A stretch of 64,000 nucleotides of DNA from Glycomyces lechevalierae (GCF_027622945.1 NZ_JAPZVQ010000002.1:396386-460385); one strand, 5' to 3'; positions 52,306 to 61,389 are shown, counted from the first letter of the stretch. The notes: generated by a model not told the origin, from the sequence alone. A program made the numbers and translations.

Positions 52306-52764
52306 TCAGTCCGCCTGCCAACACCTCAGGACCTCGCCGGTGTTGGGCACGCCCTCCACTGCGAGGGGGTACGACATCACCACATGGGTGGCATCGTCCG
52401 CCGCGATCGCGACCTCGGCGTACCCGATCTCGGCGCCCGCGAGGTCGCGGGACCTGACGGCGCACGTGGCGCCCTCGCCGGCCGGCTTGTAGACCTCGAA
52501 CTCGACGGTGACCTGACCCGGGACGGAGTCGTCGAAGCCGAGCAGTCGCTCGGAGACCTCGTTCTGCCCGTACAGTTCCGAGAGGCGCCAAGCGGCGAAG
52601 AGTCCCGCGAGGACGACGCCGACCGTGAGGGCCGCGGTCACCGCGGGGCGGCGGCGCCTGGCTTCGCGGCGCCGACCGTAGCGACCGTCGGGAAAGGTCA
52701 CGCCGGCCGCGGTTGCAGAAGGCACGGTCGGCACACGCCCATCCGTGGTCTGCATCTCAGTCAT
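52306..52764 (-). CDS. DUF4307 membrane protein
   Basis: 152 aa. Cytoplasmic N-terminus with GRYGRRREARRRR, one membrane helix (about 46-66, AVTAALTVGVVLAGLFAAW) and an extracellular beta-rich domain (VTVEFEVYKPAGEGATCAVRSRD) with two Cys. DUF4307 sits between greA and mca in many actinobacteria, as here. ATG 52764 follows AAGGAAA. Confidence 0.88.
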   Translation of the reverse strand: MTEMQTTDGRVPTVPSATAAGVTFPDGRYGRRREARRRRPAVTAALTVGVVLAGLFAAWRLSELYGQNEVSERLLGFDDSVPGQVTVEFEVYKPAGEGATCAVRSRDLAGAEIGYAEVAIAADDATHVVMSYPLAVEGVPNTGEVLRCWQAD

Positions 52765-52960
52765 TGCGTCGCTTTCCTTCGCGATCAGCGGTTTCACCGC
52801 TGCGAGCCCGCGCTTTCCAGCGGGGCTGGAAAACCGGGAAGTAATGATTATCGAGTATCGTTGCACAGAATGCCAGAGCCGACAACTACCGCAGTGCGCG
52901 AGTCGGTTCCAGTGCGCCGAGCCTTACCACTAGAAGCACCCGCCAGTGAGGTTGACCGAC

Positions 52961-54142
52961 GTGACGAACCAGAGCAAGCTGCGCCTCATGTGCGTGCACG
53001 CCCACCCCGACGACGAGTCGAGCAAGGGCGCCGGCATGATGGCGCGCTACGTGCGCGAGGGCATCGAGGTCCTCGTCGTCACGTGCACCGGCGGTGAGCG
53101 CGGGGACGTGCTCAACCCGAAGATGGACCGGCCCGAGGTGCAGGAGAACCTGCCGCGCATCCGCAACGAGGAGATGGCGCGGGCCCGCGAGATCCTGGGC
53201 GTCGAGCAGCACTGGCTGGGCTTCATCGACTCCGGGCTCCCGGACGGCTGGCTCCCCGACTCCGGCACCGAGCTGCCCGAGGACGCGTTCTACCTCGTGC
53301 CCACCGAGGAGGCCGCCGCGCCGCTCGTGGAGGTCATGCGCTCGTTCAAGCCGCACGTGGTCACCACGTACGACGAAGAGGGCGGCTACCCGCACCCCGA
53401 CCACGTGAAGACCCACGAGGTGTCCGTCGCGGCCTTCGCCGCCGCCGGCGACCCCGAGAAGTACCAGGGCCTGGGCGAGCCGTGGCAGCCGCTCAAGCTC
53501 TACTACAACCACTCGTTCGGCAAGGCGCGCATCGAGGCTCTGCACTACGCGATGCTCGAGGCCGGCCTCGAGTCGCCGTACCGGGAGTGGATGGACGCGG
53601 GCGACTGGACCCGCGACAAGAGCGAGCGCGTGACGACGCGGATCGAGTGCGCCGAGTACTTCGACATCCGCGACGAGGCCCTGAAGGCCCACGCGACCCA
53701 GGTCGACCCGGACGGGTTCTGGTTCGCCGTGCCGCGCGAGATCCAGCAGAAGGCTTGGCCCACCGAGGATTACGAACTCGTCGAGTCGCACATCGAGACG
53801 CTGCTGCCCGAGGACGACCTCTTCTCCGGACTCCGGTTAGCGCTTCAGGAACACTGCTTCACTACGGCCCCAGGGAACCCCTGGGGCCGTTTTCTCCACT
53901 TGGGACCGTTTCGACCCCGTCCGTCGCCGTCTCGACACCCTATGGTCGGGTTCCGCGCACCCTCCGTGAGGAAACAACTGTCGGGCTCCCGACACCACGG
54001 TGTATTTCCTCGGAAAGTGCGGGAACCTTGCTGCAAGCGCGCCCCCGCGGGTTACCGTGCCGGGAGAACCGGGGCGAACCCGAGTCTGGGACGTATTCGC
54101 GGAGGCGGGCGCAGAACGGAGGTGACCCATGGTCAGTCGTGA
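52961..54142 (+). CDS. mca: Mycothiol S-conjugate amidase, 3' end apparently frameshifted
   Basis: Zinc amidase that cleaves mycothiol conjugates to mercapturates for export. AHPDDES near residue 13 and YPHPDH give the metal ligands; the LLPEDDLFSGLR end fits Mca at about 292 residues. Just there a TAG occurs one base out of frame (53838-53840); the literal frame runs about 100 aa further, through a T-tailed terminator (53864-53890) and into yqgE. A single extra base near 53833-53838, real or a sequencing error, explains this. GTG 52961 has GAGG nine bases upstream. Confidence 0.88.
   Translation: MTNQSKLRLMCVHAHPDDESSKGAGMMARYVREGIEVLVVTCTGGERGDVLNPKMDRPEVQENLPRIRNEEMARAREILGVEQHWLGFIDSGLPDGWLPDSGTELPEDAFYLVPTEEAAAPLVEVMRSFKPHVVTTYDEEGGYPHPDHVKTHEVSVAAFAAAGDPEKYQGLGEPWQPLKLYYNHSFGKARIEALHYAMLEAGLESPYREWMDAGDWTRDKSERVTTRIECAEYFDIRDEALKAHATQVDPDGFWFAVPREIQQKAWPTEDYELVESHIETLLPEDDLFSGLRLALQEHCFTTAPGNPWGRFLHLGPFRPRPSPSRHPMVGFRAPSVRKQLSGSRHHGVFPRKVREPCCKRAPAGYRAGRTGANPSLGRIRGGGRRTEVTHGQS
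53864..53893 (+). terminator. Rho-independent terminator after mca
   Basis: ACGGCCCCAGG (53864-53874) pairs with CCTGGGGCCGT (53880-53890), loop GAACC, followed directly by TTTTCT. The most textbook terminator on the plus strand. It lies inside the literal mca frame, which argues that frame is wrong there. Confidence 0.85.
53979..53994. promoter_or_regulatory. TGTCGG-N4-CCGACA palindrome, copy 3
   Basis: Spacer GCTC. It lies after the mca terminator and 135 bp upstream of the yqgE start, next to a smaller ACACC/GGTGT dyad. Same arms and spacing as the copies at 636-651 and 28735-28750. Confidence 0.5.
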
Positions 54143-54713
54143 AACAACGCCGGCGCGCACCAAGTCGTTCGTCGGGAGTCTCCTCGTCGCCACCCCCACG
54201 CTGCAGGACCCCAACTTCGACCGCACGGTCGTCATCGGCGTCGGGCACGAGTCCGACGGGGTGCTCGGCGTGGTCCTCAACCGTGCGACCGAGCGGAAGG
54301 TCGTGCACTACCTCGACCAGTGGGCGGACCTGGCGGGGCACCCCGCCGTCCTCTTCGAGGGCGGCCCGGTGCAGCCTGACGCGGCGATCGGGCTCGGCTG
54401 GCGCAAGGCGGACGCGCCCTTCAACGACGCGTTCCGGCCCGTGCTCGGACGCCTGGGCACGCTCGACCTCGCCCGCGACCCGGACGAGGTCGCGCCGCTC
54501 CTGGAGGGCATGCGGGTCTTCACCGGCTACGCCGGCTGGGCGCCCGGGCAGCTCGAGGACGAGATCGACGCAGGCGCGTGGATGGTCTTCGACGCCCTGC
54601 CCGCGGACCCCTTCTCGACGAACCCCGAGGAGCTGTGGGCCATGGTGTGGAAGCGCCAGGGCGGCATGCTCTCCGCAGTCGCGCAGTTCCCCGCCGACCC
54701 CGCCATGAACTAG
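54129..54713 (+). CDS. YqgE/AlgH family protein
   Basis: 194 aa. DUF179 fold: SLLVATPTLQDPNFDRTVVIGVGHESDGVLGVVLNR, FEGGPVQPDAAIGL, VFTGYAGWAPGQLEDEI. Function is not established; it is widely conserved and often next to RNA or redox genes. ATG 54129 has GGAGGTGA six bases upstream. Its stop abuts the stop of the convergent DUF2269 gene. Confidence 0.94.
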   Translation: MVSRETTPARTKSFVGSLLVATPTLQDPNFDRTVVIGVGHESDGVLGVVLNRATERKVVHYLDQWADLAGHPAVLFEGGPVQPDAAIGLGWRKADAPFNDAFRPVLGRLGTLDLARDPDEVAPLLEGMRVFTGYAGWAPGQLEDEIDAGAWMVFDALPADPFSTNPEELWAMVWKRQGGMLSAVAQFPADPAMN

Positions 54714-55163
54714 CTACGCCCCCGGCCGCCAGGCCATGAGGACCACGACCACGCCGTAGAAGACGAGGTTGAGCCCCGAGAGCGCCAGCAGCCGCCCCCG
54801 GTGCTGCTCCAGCAGTTCGCCGTCCATGGTGCCGTGCGTGTCCAGGAGCTCCTTGCCGATGCGCGCGAGCACCCCCGGGATCACGGCCGCGCCGTTGACC
54901 ACCGCCACGACGTAGAGGGTCGAGGCGATGATGACCCAGGGGTCGGCGAACGAGTACCGCTCGCTCGTCATCATCGTCAGCACCCCGAACAGCGCGGCCA
55001 CCAGCGTGAGCGCGTTGAAGGCCATGCAGCGCCGCCCGGCCCGGTGCACCCGGTCGCCGTCCCGCTCCCGCAGCGCCCGCTCCCCCAGCCACGGCATCAG
55101 CATGGCCGGGCCGACGAACACGACGGCCAGCAGGACATGCAGGACCGACAACAGAGTGTGCAT
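54714..55163 (-). CDS. DUF2269 family integral membrane protein
   Basis: 149 aa with four membrane helices (LLSVLHVLLAVVFVGPAML, ALTLVAALFGVLTM, IIASTLYVVAVVNGAAVIPGV, ALSGLNLVFYGVVVVLMAW). Typical size and helix spacing of DUF2269, a predicted integral membrane family with no known role. Directly follows the low-complexity tract on its 5' side. Confidence 0.82.
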   Translation of the reverse strand: MHTLLSVLHVLLAVVFVGPAMLMPWLGERALRERDGDRVHRAGRRCMAFNALTLVAALFGVLTMMTSERYSFADPWVIIASTLYVVAVVNGAAVIPGVLARIGKELLDTHGTMDGELLEQHRGRLLALSGLNLVFYGVVVVLMAWRPGA

Positions 55164-55258
55164 ATTGTGATCTTACGGACATAACACCCAGGCCGGTCGT
55201 CGAAATCGGCCGCGGCGGAGTGCACACCAGCAGAGCACAAAACGGCGCCCACAAAAAA

Positions 55259-55356
55259 GCGGGCCGGGGGCGGGGGCCCGCGGGGGGGGGGGGGGCCCCG
55301 GGGGGGGGGGGGGCGGGGGGGGGGGGGCCCCGCCCCCCCCAACAACCCGCCCCCCC
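55259..55356. repeat. Poly-G/poly-C low-complexity tract
   Basis: Contains three G-runs of 13-14 bases (55282-55295, 55300-55313, 55315-55327), separated by CCCC or a single C, and C-runs to 55356. It directly follows the T-tract of the tmRNA terminator. Either a genuine G-quadruplex-like tract or a poorly resolved assembly join; the second seems likelier. Confidence 0.8.
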
Positions 55357-55404
55357 AAAAAACCCGGGCCGGGCCCGGACGCCTTCGCGTCCGGGCCCGG
55401 CCCG
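55357..55404 (-). terminator. tmRNA terminator
   Basis: Perfect 18-bp stem (55365-55382 with 55387-55404) with loop CTTC, followed in the minus direction by six T (55357-55362). Very strong intrinsic terminator eight bases past the tmRNA 3' end. Confidence 0.93.
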
Positions 55405-55412
55405 TATGGCCG

Positions 55413-55783
55413 TGGAGCTGCAGGGAATCGAACCCTGGTCCTCCGCTGCATCTGTGAGACTTCTCCGGGTGCAGTCCGCTGTGCCTTTTCTCGAGCCCCA
55501 CCGATCACGCGGACGAGACGGTGTGACGGGCTCTAATCGCCGAGAATCTCGGCCTTCGGTCCCAGCGATCAAGACCTCGGCCCAGCATCCTTAAATGATG
55601 CCGCGAACCCAGAGCGGATGCGCCTCTGGAGCGGCAACTTCACAGTCGCTTAGGCAGCGAGAGCGAAGTCAGTGCGTTTTGCGTTGGCACTTATTGGTTT
55701 CCAACGTTGGTTTACGAGACAGCGTTGGCTTCCTCGACCCGCTTCCCTCACCTCAACATACGGAGTCGAAACCGATCAGCCCC
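55413..55783 (-). ncRNA. ssrA: Transfer-messenger RNA (tmRNA)
   Basis: 371 nt. The 5' end GGGGCTGATCGGTTTCGAC and the 3' end with T-arm GGTTCGATTCCCTGCAGCTCCA pair into a 7-bp acceptor stem (GGGGCTG with CAGCTCC). An internal open frame (55688 to 55650) codes for the degradation tag ANAKRTDFALAA and stops with TAA; the ALAA end is the proteolysis signal. After the discriminator A the genome reads CG, so CCA must be added post-transcriptionally. With SmpB it rescues stalled ribosomes. A TAGAAT -10-like box lies about 47 nt upstream. Confidence 0.96.
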
Positions 55784-55875
55784 GAGACTTGGTGAGTGAG
55801 TGTTTCACCCTGTTCAGTTGTGCTTGGGAATTCTAACCCAGTCCAACGACGCGCGTCGAACCGATATTCCCCCGG

Positions 55876-56382
55876 TCACTTGCCGCCGCGCTTGGCGGCG
55901 CGGCCCATGGCCCGCTCGATCTCGCGGTCGGACTCGCGCTTGGCGATGGCCTGGCGCTTGTCGTAGTTCTTGCGGCCCCGGGCGAGCCCGAGCTCCATTT
56001 TGGCGTACCCGTTGAGGAAGTACACCGAGAGCGGGACCAGCGTCAGGCCGGCCTCGTCGAGCCGGTTCGCGAGCTTCGCGATCTCGCCGCGGTGCAGCAG
56101 GAGCTTGCGGATGCGCCGGGGCGGGTGGTTGGTCCACGTCCCGTAGTCGTACTCCGGGATGTGGAAGTTGTGGACGCGCGCCTCGCCGTTGTGGATCTCG
56201 GCGTACGCGTCGACGATGTTCCCCCGGCCCTGGCGCAGGGCCTTGACCTCGGTCCCCGACAGGACCATCCCGGCCTCGTAGGTGTCCAGGATCTCGTAGT
56301 CGTGCCGGGCCTTGCGATTGGTGGTCACCACCGAGCGCTCGGGACCCGAGTGCTTGACCTTCTCCTGCTGCTTCTTGGACAC
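55876..56382 (-). CDS. smpB: SsrA-binding protein SmpB
   Basis: 168 aa. Binds the tRNA-like end of tmRNA and guides it to stalled ribosomes. [31 protein letters not shown] (about 22-52), the [10 protein letters not shown]-type loop ([13 protein letters not shown]), and the basic C-terminal tail [22 protein letters not shown] that folds as a helix in the mRNA channel. GTG start 56382. Ninety-two bases upstream of its partner ssrA on the same strand. Confidence 0.97.
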   Translation of the reverse strand: MSKKQQEKVKHSGPERSVVTTNRKARHDYEILDTYEAGMVLSGTEVKALRQGRGNIVDAYAEIHNGEARVHNFHIPEYDYGTWTNHPPRRIRKLLLHRGEIAKLANRLDEAGLTLVPLSVYFLNGYAKMELGLARGRKNYDKRQAIAKRESDREIERAMGRAAKRGGK

Positions 56383-56462
56383 GCAGCAAGCTTAACGATC
56401 GAACAAGTGTCTGGCGACTCTGATTTACGGCTTCGCAGGCGGGCGCCGTGGGCACCGATTCG

Positions 56463-57710
56463 CTACCGGCATAGACAGCTCGGCAAGTAGCCGATGGGGT
56501 TGACGCGTTCACCGCGGACGCGGACCTCGAAGTGCAGGTGCGGGCCCGTGCTGTCCCCGGTGCTGCCGACCGCGCCGATGCGCTCGTCGCGGTCGACGTG
56601 CTCGCCGTCGTGCACCCAGATCTCCGACTGGTGCGCATAGCAGGTCGAGAGGCCGCCGCCGTGGCTGATGCACGTCAACTGCCCGTAGCCCGAGCTCCAG
56701 CCGGCGTAGACGACGGTGCCGGAGTCGGCCGCGTGGATGGTCGCGCCGGTGCCGGCCGCGAAGTCGGTGCCGCCGTGGAGGCGCATGGTGCCGTAGATCG
56801 GGTGGCGCCGCCAGCCGAAGTCGGAGGACTTCCAGCCGTCGACCGGCACGACGAACCCGCCGCCACCGCCGCCGGAGGACCCGCCGCCGGAGTCGTTGTC
56901 GTCGTCGTCCTTCTGCTGCTCCCGCTGGGCCGCCTGGCGCAGCTGCTCGGCCAGTCGCTCGGACTCGGCCTCGAGGTCGTCGTACTCGGACTGGGCGTCG
57001 TCTCTGGCGTCCTCGGCGACCGCGAGGGCCGACTCACGCTCGCCCACCAGCTGCTGCACGGCCTGGCGGGCGGCCTCGGCCTCGCCGTAGCGGACCTCGG
57101 CGGCGCCGAGCGCCTCGTCCGCGGCGGCTTCGGCGTCCTCGGCCTCGGTCCGGGCGGCGGACGCGGAGTTCTCGGCGTTGGCGGCCGTGCGCCGGGCGAG
57201 GGTGATCTCTTCGACCGCCTGGTTCTTGCCCTCCATCATGTACTCGAGATACGTGAGGCCGTCGACGGCGGTCTGGGGGTCGCCGGAGGCGATGACGGCG
57301 TCGACGGTGAGCAGTTCGGCCCCGCGGGCCGTGGCGGCGAACAGGTCGGCGCGGGAGTCGCGGGCCTCTTCGACGGCCGCGCGCGCGGCCTCGTACTCGG
57401 CTTCGGCGTCGGCGAGCGCGTCGCGGGCCGCGTCGGCCTCGCGCTGGGCTTGGGCCGCTTGGGCCTCGGCCGCGGCGACCCGGCCCTGGGCGACGTCGAC
57501 GGCGTGCTCGGCGCCGGGCAGTTCGGCCCGGGTCTCGGCGAGCACCTGGCCCGCCGCGCGCACCTCGTCCGAGGCGTCCTCGAGCTGCGCGGCCATCTGG
57601 GCCTTCTCGCGCTCCACCTCGTCGAGGTCGGACTGGGACACCCCGAAAGCGGGACTGCTCGCGGTCCCTGCCAAGAGCAGGGCCGCGAGCAGCCATCCGA
57701 TTCGCCTCAT
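56463..57710 (-). CDS. M23 family metallopeptidase with coiled coil (EnvC/RipA-activator-like)
   Basis: 415 aa. Signal peptide 1 to about 24, coiled coil about 25-270 (with Asp/Gly-rich linker near 265-285) and a LytM/M23 domain about 290-410: zinc ligands in LHGGTDFAAGTG and HLHFEVR, and a catalytic His in STCYAHQSE. All zinc residues are present, so it may be active, unlike degenerate EnvC. Sits between ftsEX and smpB, fitting an FtsEX-regulated cell-wall hydrolase for division. Confidence 0.94.
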   Translation of the reverse strand: MRRIGWLLAALLLAGTASSPAFGVSQSDLDEVEREKAQMAAQLEDASDEVRAAGQVLAETRAELPGAEHAVDVAQGRVAAAEAQAAQAQREADAARDALADAEAEYEAARAAVEEARDSRADLFAATARGAELLTVDAVIASGDPQTAVDGLTYLEYMMEGKNQAVEEITLARRTAANAENSASAARTEAEDAEAAADEALGAAEVRYGEAEAARQAVQQLVGERESALAVAEDARDDAQSEYDDLEAESERLAEQLRQAAQREQQKDDDDNDSGGGSSGGGGGGFVVPVDGWKSSDFGWRRHPIYGTMRLHGGTDFAAGTGATIHAADSGTVVYAGWSSGYGQLTCISHGGGLSTCYAHQSEIWVHDGEHVDRDERIGAVGSTGDSTGPHLHFEVRVRGERVNPIGYLPSCLCR

Positions 57711-57751
57711 AGGCCCCGAATTTAGTCCATCTGCGACGGACGTTCAGGGTA

Positions 57752-57771
57752 TTCGGGGCATATGCCCCGAA
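57752..57771. promoter_or_regulatory. Perfect 20-bp palindrome between ftsX and the M23 gene
   Basis: TTCGGGGCATATGCCCCGAA has no spacer. It lies in the 73-bp gap 12 bases after ftsX ends and 41 bases before the peptidase start. Could be an operator or an RNA hairpin separating the peptidase from ftsEX. Confidence 0.55.
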
Positions 57772-57783
57772 GGTTGGTCGAGG

Positions 57784-58659
57784 TCAGACCTTGATGTTGA
57801 AGCGCAAGGTGATCCAGGCCGTGATCGCGCTGATCACCGCCGAGACGCCGACCAGGATCGGGAGCAGGATCAGGATCGCCTGCATCGGGATCGGCGGCAT
57901 GAGCTTGAACAGGTCCTCGAACTGGCCGTCGATGACCAGGTACTTCGCGGCGATGAGCGTGCCGAAGGCGAAGACCGAGCCGATCACGCCGGCGAAGACC
58001 GCCTCGAGCACGAACGGCGCCTGGACGAACCAGTTCGGCGCGCCCACGAGCTTCATGATCGCGACCTCGCGGCGCCGCGAGTACGCGGCGACCTGGATCG
58101 TGTTGGCCACCAGCATGAGCGCGGCCACGCCCTGCACGAGGGCGACGATCAGGGTGAGGCGCTGGGCCCCGCCGAGGATGTCGAAGACCTGCTGCAGGAT
58201 CTCGCGCTGGTTGGTGACCTGGAAGACGCCCTCGCGGCCCTCGAACTGGCTGATGAACTCCTTCGCGTCGGCGATGTCGACCATCTTGACGCGGAACGCG
58301 GGCGGCAGGGCCTCGGCGTCGACGGACTTCACCAGGTCGGGAGTGTCCTCGAAGGTCTCCTCGAAGCGCTTGTAGGCCTCTTCCTTCGACTCGTAGTCGT
58401 ACTCGGCGACGAGGTCGTTGTCCTTGATCTCGGTCTCGATCTGGTCCGTGGTGGCCTGATCGATGTCCTTCTTCAGGTAGATGACCACCTCGAGGTTCGT
58501 CTGGTAGAACTCCTCGATCCTGTCGACCTGGCCGTACAGCAGCAGGCCGGCGCCGAGCATCGTCAGCGAGACGGCCATGGTGATGATCATGGCGACGGTC
58601 ATGGAGATGTTGCGCCACAGTCCGAGGAAGACCTCGGACATCACGTACTTCGCGCGCAT
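57784..58659 (-). CDS. ftsX: Cell division protein FtsX
   Basis: 291 aa. Short cytoplasmic N-terminus, TM1 at about 22-44, a large extracellular domain (about 45-165), then three further helices at about 170-285 with the MacB/FtsX permease pattern. Forms the membrane part of FtsEX, which activates peptidoglycan hydrolases such as the M23 protein coded downstream. Twenty-two bases separate it from ftsE. Confidence 0.96.
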   Translation of the reverse strand: MRAKYVMSEVFLGLWRNISMTVAMIITMAVSLTMLGAGLLLYGQVDRIEEFYQTNLEVVIYLKKDIDQATTDQIETEIKDNDLVAEYDYESKEEAYKRFEETFEDTPDLVKSVDAEALPPAFRVKMVDIADAKEFISQFEGREGVFQVTNQREILQQVFDILGGAQRLTLIVALVQGVAALMLVANTIQVAAYSRRREVAIMKLVGAPNWFVQAPFVLEAVFAGVIGSVFAFGTLIAAKYLVIDGQFEDLFKLMPPIPMQAILILLPILVGVSAVISAITAWITLRFNIKV

Positions 58660-58681
58660 GTGCTCTGAATCTGCCTTCCGC

Positions 58682-59362
58682 TTAGCCGTAGACGCCGCGA
58701 GCCTGGTCGCGGACGATCTGGCCGTTCTCGATCTCGATGACGCGACGGCGCATCTGGTTCACGATGTTGGAGTCGTGCGTGACCATCAGGATGGTGGTGC
58801 CCGTGCGGCTGATCCGGTCGAGCAGGCGCATGATCTCGATCGAGGTGTCGGGGTCGAGGTTACCGGTGGGCTCGTCGGCCAGCAGCAGCAGCGGCCGGTT
58901 GACGAAGGCGCGGGCGACCGCGACGCGCTGCTGCTCGCCGCCGGAGAGCTCGTGCGGGTAGCGGTGCTCCTTGCCGCCGAGGCCCACGAGTTCGAGGACC
59001 TCGGGGACGACCCGGCGGGCGACCGAGCGCGGTTTGCCGATGACCTCGAGCGCGAACGCCACGTTCTCGGCGGCCGTGCGGTTCGGCAGCAGCCGGAAGT
59101 CCTGGAACACGCAGCCGATGCTGCGCCGGTAGGCGGGGACCTTCCACCGGCGGAGCCTCGTCACGTCGGTGTCCCCGACGGTGATCTTGCCCTTGTCCGG
59201 AACCTCTTCACGCAGCAGGAGCTTGATCATCGTGGACTTCCCCGCACCGGTCGGACCGATGAAGAAGACGAACTCTCCCTTGTCGATGAAGACGTTCACG
59301 TCCTCCACCGAGGGGCGGTTCGACCGGGGGTAGTGCTTGGTTACACCCTCAAGCTGAATCAC
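58682..59362 (-). CDS. ftsE: Cell division ATP-binding protein FtsE
   Basis: 226 aa. Walker [18 protein letters not shown] loop [17 protein letters not shown], signature [15 protein letters not shown], Walker [14 protein letters not shown] and H-loop MVTHDS. GTG 59362 gives [12 protein letters not shown], the conserved FtsE start, although an upstream ATG is in frame. ATPase partner of FtsX. Confidence 0.96.
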   Translation of the reverse strand: MIQLEGVTKHYPRSNRPSVEDVNVFIDKGEFVFFIGPTGAGKSTMIKLLLREEVPDKGKITVGDTDVTRLRRWKVPAYRRSIGCVFQDFRLLPNRTAAENVAFALEVIGKPRSVARRVVPEVLELVGLGGKEHRYPHELSGGEQQRVAVARAFVNRPLLLLADEPTGNLDPDTSIEIMRLLDRISRTGTTILMVTHDSNIVNQMRRRVIEIENGQIVRDQARGVYG

Positions 59363-59617
59363 GAGGCGGAGTCTAACCGCCGAACCGCGGGGCCGGTCGG
59401 GCGGCTCCAGTACAAGCGTGGCATATTTCGCAGTTTCAGCCTCATATGTCACGGCCGTGCGGGGGTTACGACGTGATTTCAGCCGAACGGGGGAAGCCCG
59501 CATGGTCAGGCGGCCCATGAACGCTCGGCGGAGCGTCACGAGGCGGCCACGGAACGGTCCCATGCGGACACCCCGACCGCTTTATCCGCCCTTCGGCGCC
59601 CGCGGTCCGGCACAGCC

Positions 59618-60733
59618 CTATTCGGCCTTCTCGCCGCTCTTGCGCCAGCGGATGCCGGCCTCCAGGAAGCCGTCGATGTTGCCGTCGTAGACGCCCTTGA
59701 CGTCGGCCGTCTCGAAGCCGGTGCGCAGGTCCTTGACCATCTGGTACGGGTGCTCCACGTACGAGCGCATCTGGTCGCCCCACGAGGCCGTGGCCGAGCC
59801 GCGCAGCTCGTCGACCTTCGCCCGCTCCTCGTCGCGCTTGCGCTGGAGGAGCTTGGCCTTGAGGACGCCCATCGCGGTCGCCTTGTTCTGCAGCTGCGAG
59901 CGCTCGTTCTGGCAGGAGACGACGATGCCCGTGGGAAGGTGGGTCAGGCGCACGGCCGAGTCGGTCGTGTTGACGCCCTGCCCGCCGGGGCCCGAGGAGC
60001 GGTAGACGTCCACGCGGATCTCGTCCTCGGGGATGTCCTCGATCTCGTCGGTCTGCTCCAGCGCCGGGACGACCTCGACGGCCGCGAAGCCGGTCTGGCG
60101 GCGGCCCTGGTTGTCGTATTTGCTGATGCGCACCACGCGGTGCGTGCCCTGCTCGACCGAGAGGTGCCCGTAGGCGTACGGGCCGTTCACGGCGAAGGTG
60201 GCGGAGCGGATCCCGGCCTCTTCGGCGTAGGAGATGTCGTAGACCTCGGTGCCGAAGCTGTGCGCCTCGGACCACCGCAGGTACATGCGCATGAGCTGCT
60301 CGGCGAAGTCGCAGGCGTCGGCGCCGCCGGCGCCCGAGCGGACGGTCACGACGCAGTCGCGCTCGTCGTACTCGCCGGAGAGGAGCGTGCGCACCTCGAG
60401 CTCGTCCACAGCCTTGCGGATCGACTCGAGCTCGGCGGCGGCCTCGGCGGCCGCGCCCGGGTCGTGCTCGTCGTCGGCGAGCTCGAACATGATCGCGACG
60501 TCGTCCATGCGCTCGTGGAGCGAGGCGAGCTTCTTGAGCTCGGCCTGGACGTAGGACAGGCGCGAGGTGATCTTCTGCGCCTGGACGGTGTCGTCCCACA
60601 GGCCGGGGTCGGCCGCGGCGGCTTCGAGTTCGGCCAGCTCGCGCCGCAGCGCGGGCAGGTCGAGGACGGCCTCGACGCTGCTGAGCGTCGCCTTCAGGTC
60701 ACGGAGATCGGAGGAAACATCGACACTGGTCAC
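59618..60733 (-). CDS. prfB: Peptide chain release factor 2 with altered tripeptide
   Basis: 371 aa. RF2 recognises UGA/UAA. GGQ catalytic motif is intact ([20 protein letters not shown]), as are the RF2-typical C-terminal [14 protein letters not shown] and [10 protein letters not shown]. The stop-codon-reading tripeptide that is SPF in known RF2 proteins reads SKY ([16 protein letters not shown]). GTG start 60733; no programmed frameshift, as usual in actinobacteria. First gene of the prfB-ftsE-ftsX-M23-smpB-ssrA run. Confidence 0.95.
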   Translation of the reverse strand: MTSVDVSSDLRDLKATLSSVEAVLDLPALRRELAELEAAAADPGLWDDTVQAQKITSRLSYVQAELKKLASLHERMDDVAIMFELADDEHDPGAAAEAAAELESIRKAVDELEVRTLLSGEYDERDCVVTVRSGAGGADACDFAEQLMRMYLRWSEAHSFGTEVYDISYAEEAGIRSATFAVNGPYAYGHLSVEQGTHRVVRISKYDNQGRRQTGFAAVEVVPALEQTDEIEDIPEDEIRVDVYRSSGPGGQGVNTTDSAVRLTHLPTGIVVSCQNERSQLQNKATAMGVLKAKLLQRKRDEERAKVDELRGSATASWGDQMRSYVEHPYQMVKDLRTGFETADVKGVYDGNIDGFLEAGIRWRKSGEKAE

Positions 60734-60770
60734 AACAGATCAGACTACGCCTGTATTCGGGCTCATACGA

Positions 60771-60807
60771 AACGGGACGCGAGCCCCCGCTAGGGCCGCG
60801 TCCCGTT
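60771..60807 (-). terminator. Hairpin between the PadR gene and prfB
   Basis: AACGGGACGCG (60771-60781) pairs with CGCGTCCCGTT (60797-60807) across a 15-nt loop, downstream of the PadR stop (60886) and upstream of prfB. Would separate the two transcripts. Confidence 0.7.
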
Positions 60808-60885
60808 CCGTGCTTGATCGTCGTTCCCCGGGTCAGGGCCCGGCTCTGCTAATGCACGGCTCCGCAAGCGATCGCCGTGCGCGTC

Positions 60886-61389
60886 CTATCGCTTCTTCAG
60901 CCAGCTGAGGGCCGAGCGGTGGTAGCCGATCGCGAACTCCATCGCGATCGCCGCGTTCGGGTCCTCGTCCGCGTAGTCCTTCGCAGCGGCGCGGGCCTCT
61001 GCCAAGGCCTCCTGGTGCTGCTCGGTCGCGTCGGCGAACATCTCCTCGGCGGTGTCCTTGGAGAGGTAGTCGAGGAAGGCCGTGCGCAGTGCGACGGGGT
61101 CGCGCAGCTGGCCGATTCGGGCCGGCTCATTGAGCCAGCGGGTGAACGCCCGCTTGCCGTTGGCGCTGATCGTGTAGGGCACCGAGGCGCGGGGGCCCGG
61201 CTTCCCGACTCGAACGAGGCCGCCTTCGGCGAGGGCGGGGAGTTCGCGGTAGACCTGGGAACGCGTCATGGTCCAGTACGGACCGAGGCGACGGGTCGCC
61301 TCGGCCATGAGTTGTCCGCCGGTCATCGGTCCTTCGTGCAGCAAGCCCAGCAATGCTGCTGAGGTTGCGTTGAGTTCTTTTCCTGCCAT
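60886..61389 (-). CDS. PadR family transcriptional regulator
   Basis: 167 aa. N-terminal winged helix (LNATSAALLGLLHEGPMTGGQLMAEA, SQVYRELPALAEGGLVR, VPYTISANGKRAFTRWL, about 6-85) and a helical C-terminal part. Different subfamily from the PadR at 688: no SGYDL motif. No clear partner gene beside it; the 250-bp gap upstream is unusually AT-rich for the window. Confidence 0.9.
   Translation of the reverse strand: MAGKELNATSAALLGLLHEGPMTGGQLMAEATRRLGPYWTMTRSQVYRELPALAEGGLVRVGKPGPRASVPYTISANGKRAFTRWLNEPARIGQLRDPVALRTAFLDYLSKDTAEEMFADATEQHQEALAEARAAAKDYADEDPNAAIAMEFAIGYHRSALSWLKKR

Noticed and set aside
55252-55356. G/C tract as a coding region (Gly/Pro-rich frame)
   Set aside because: Stop-free only because it is homopolymeric; no start with ribosome site and likely sequence artefact.
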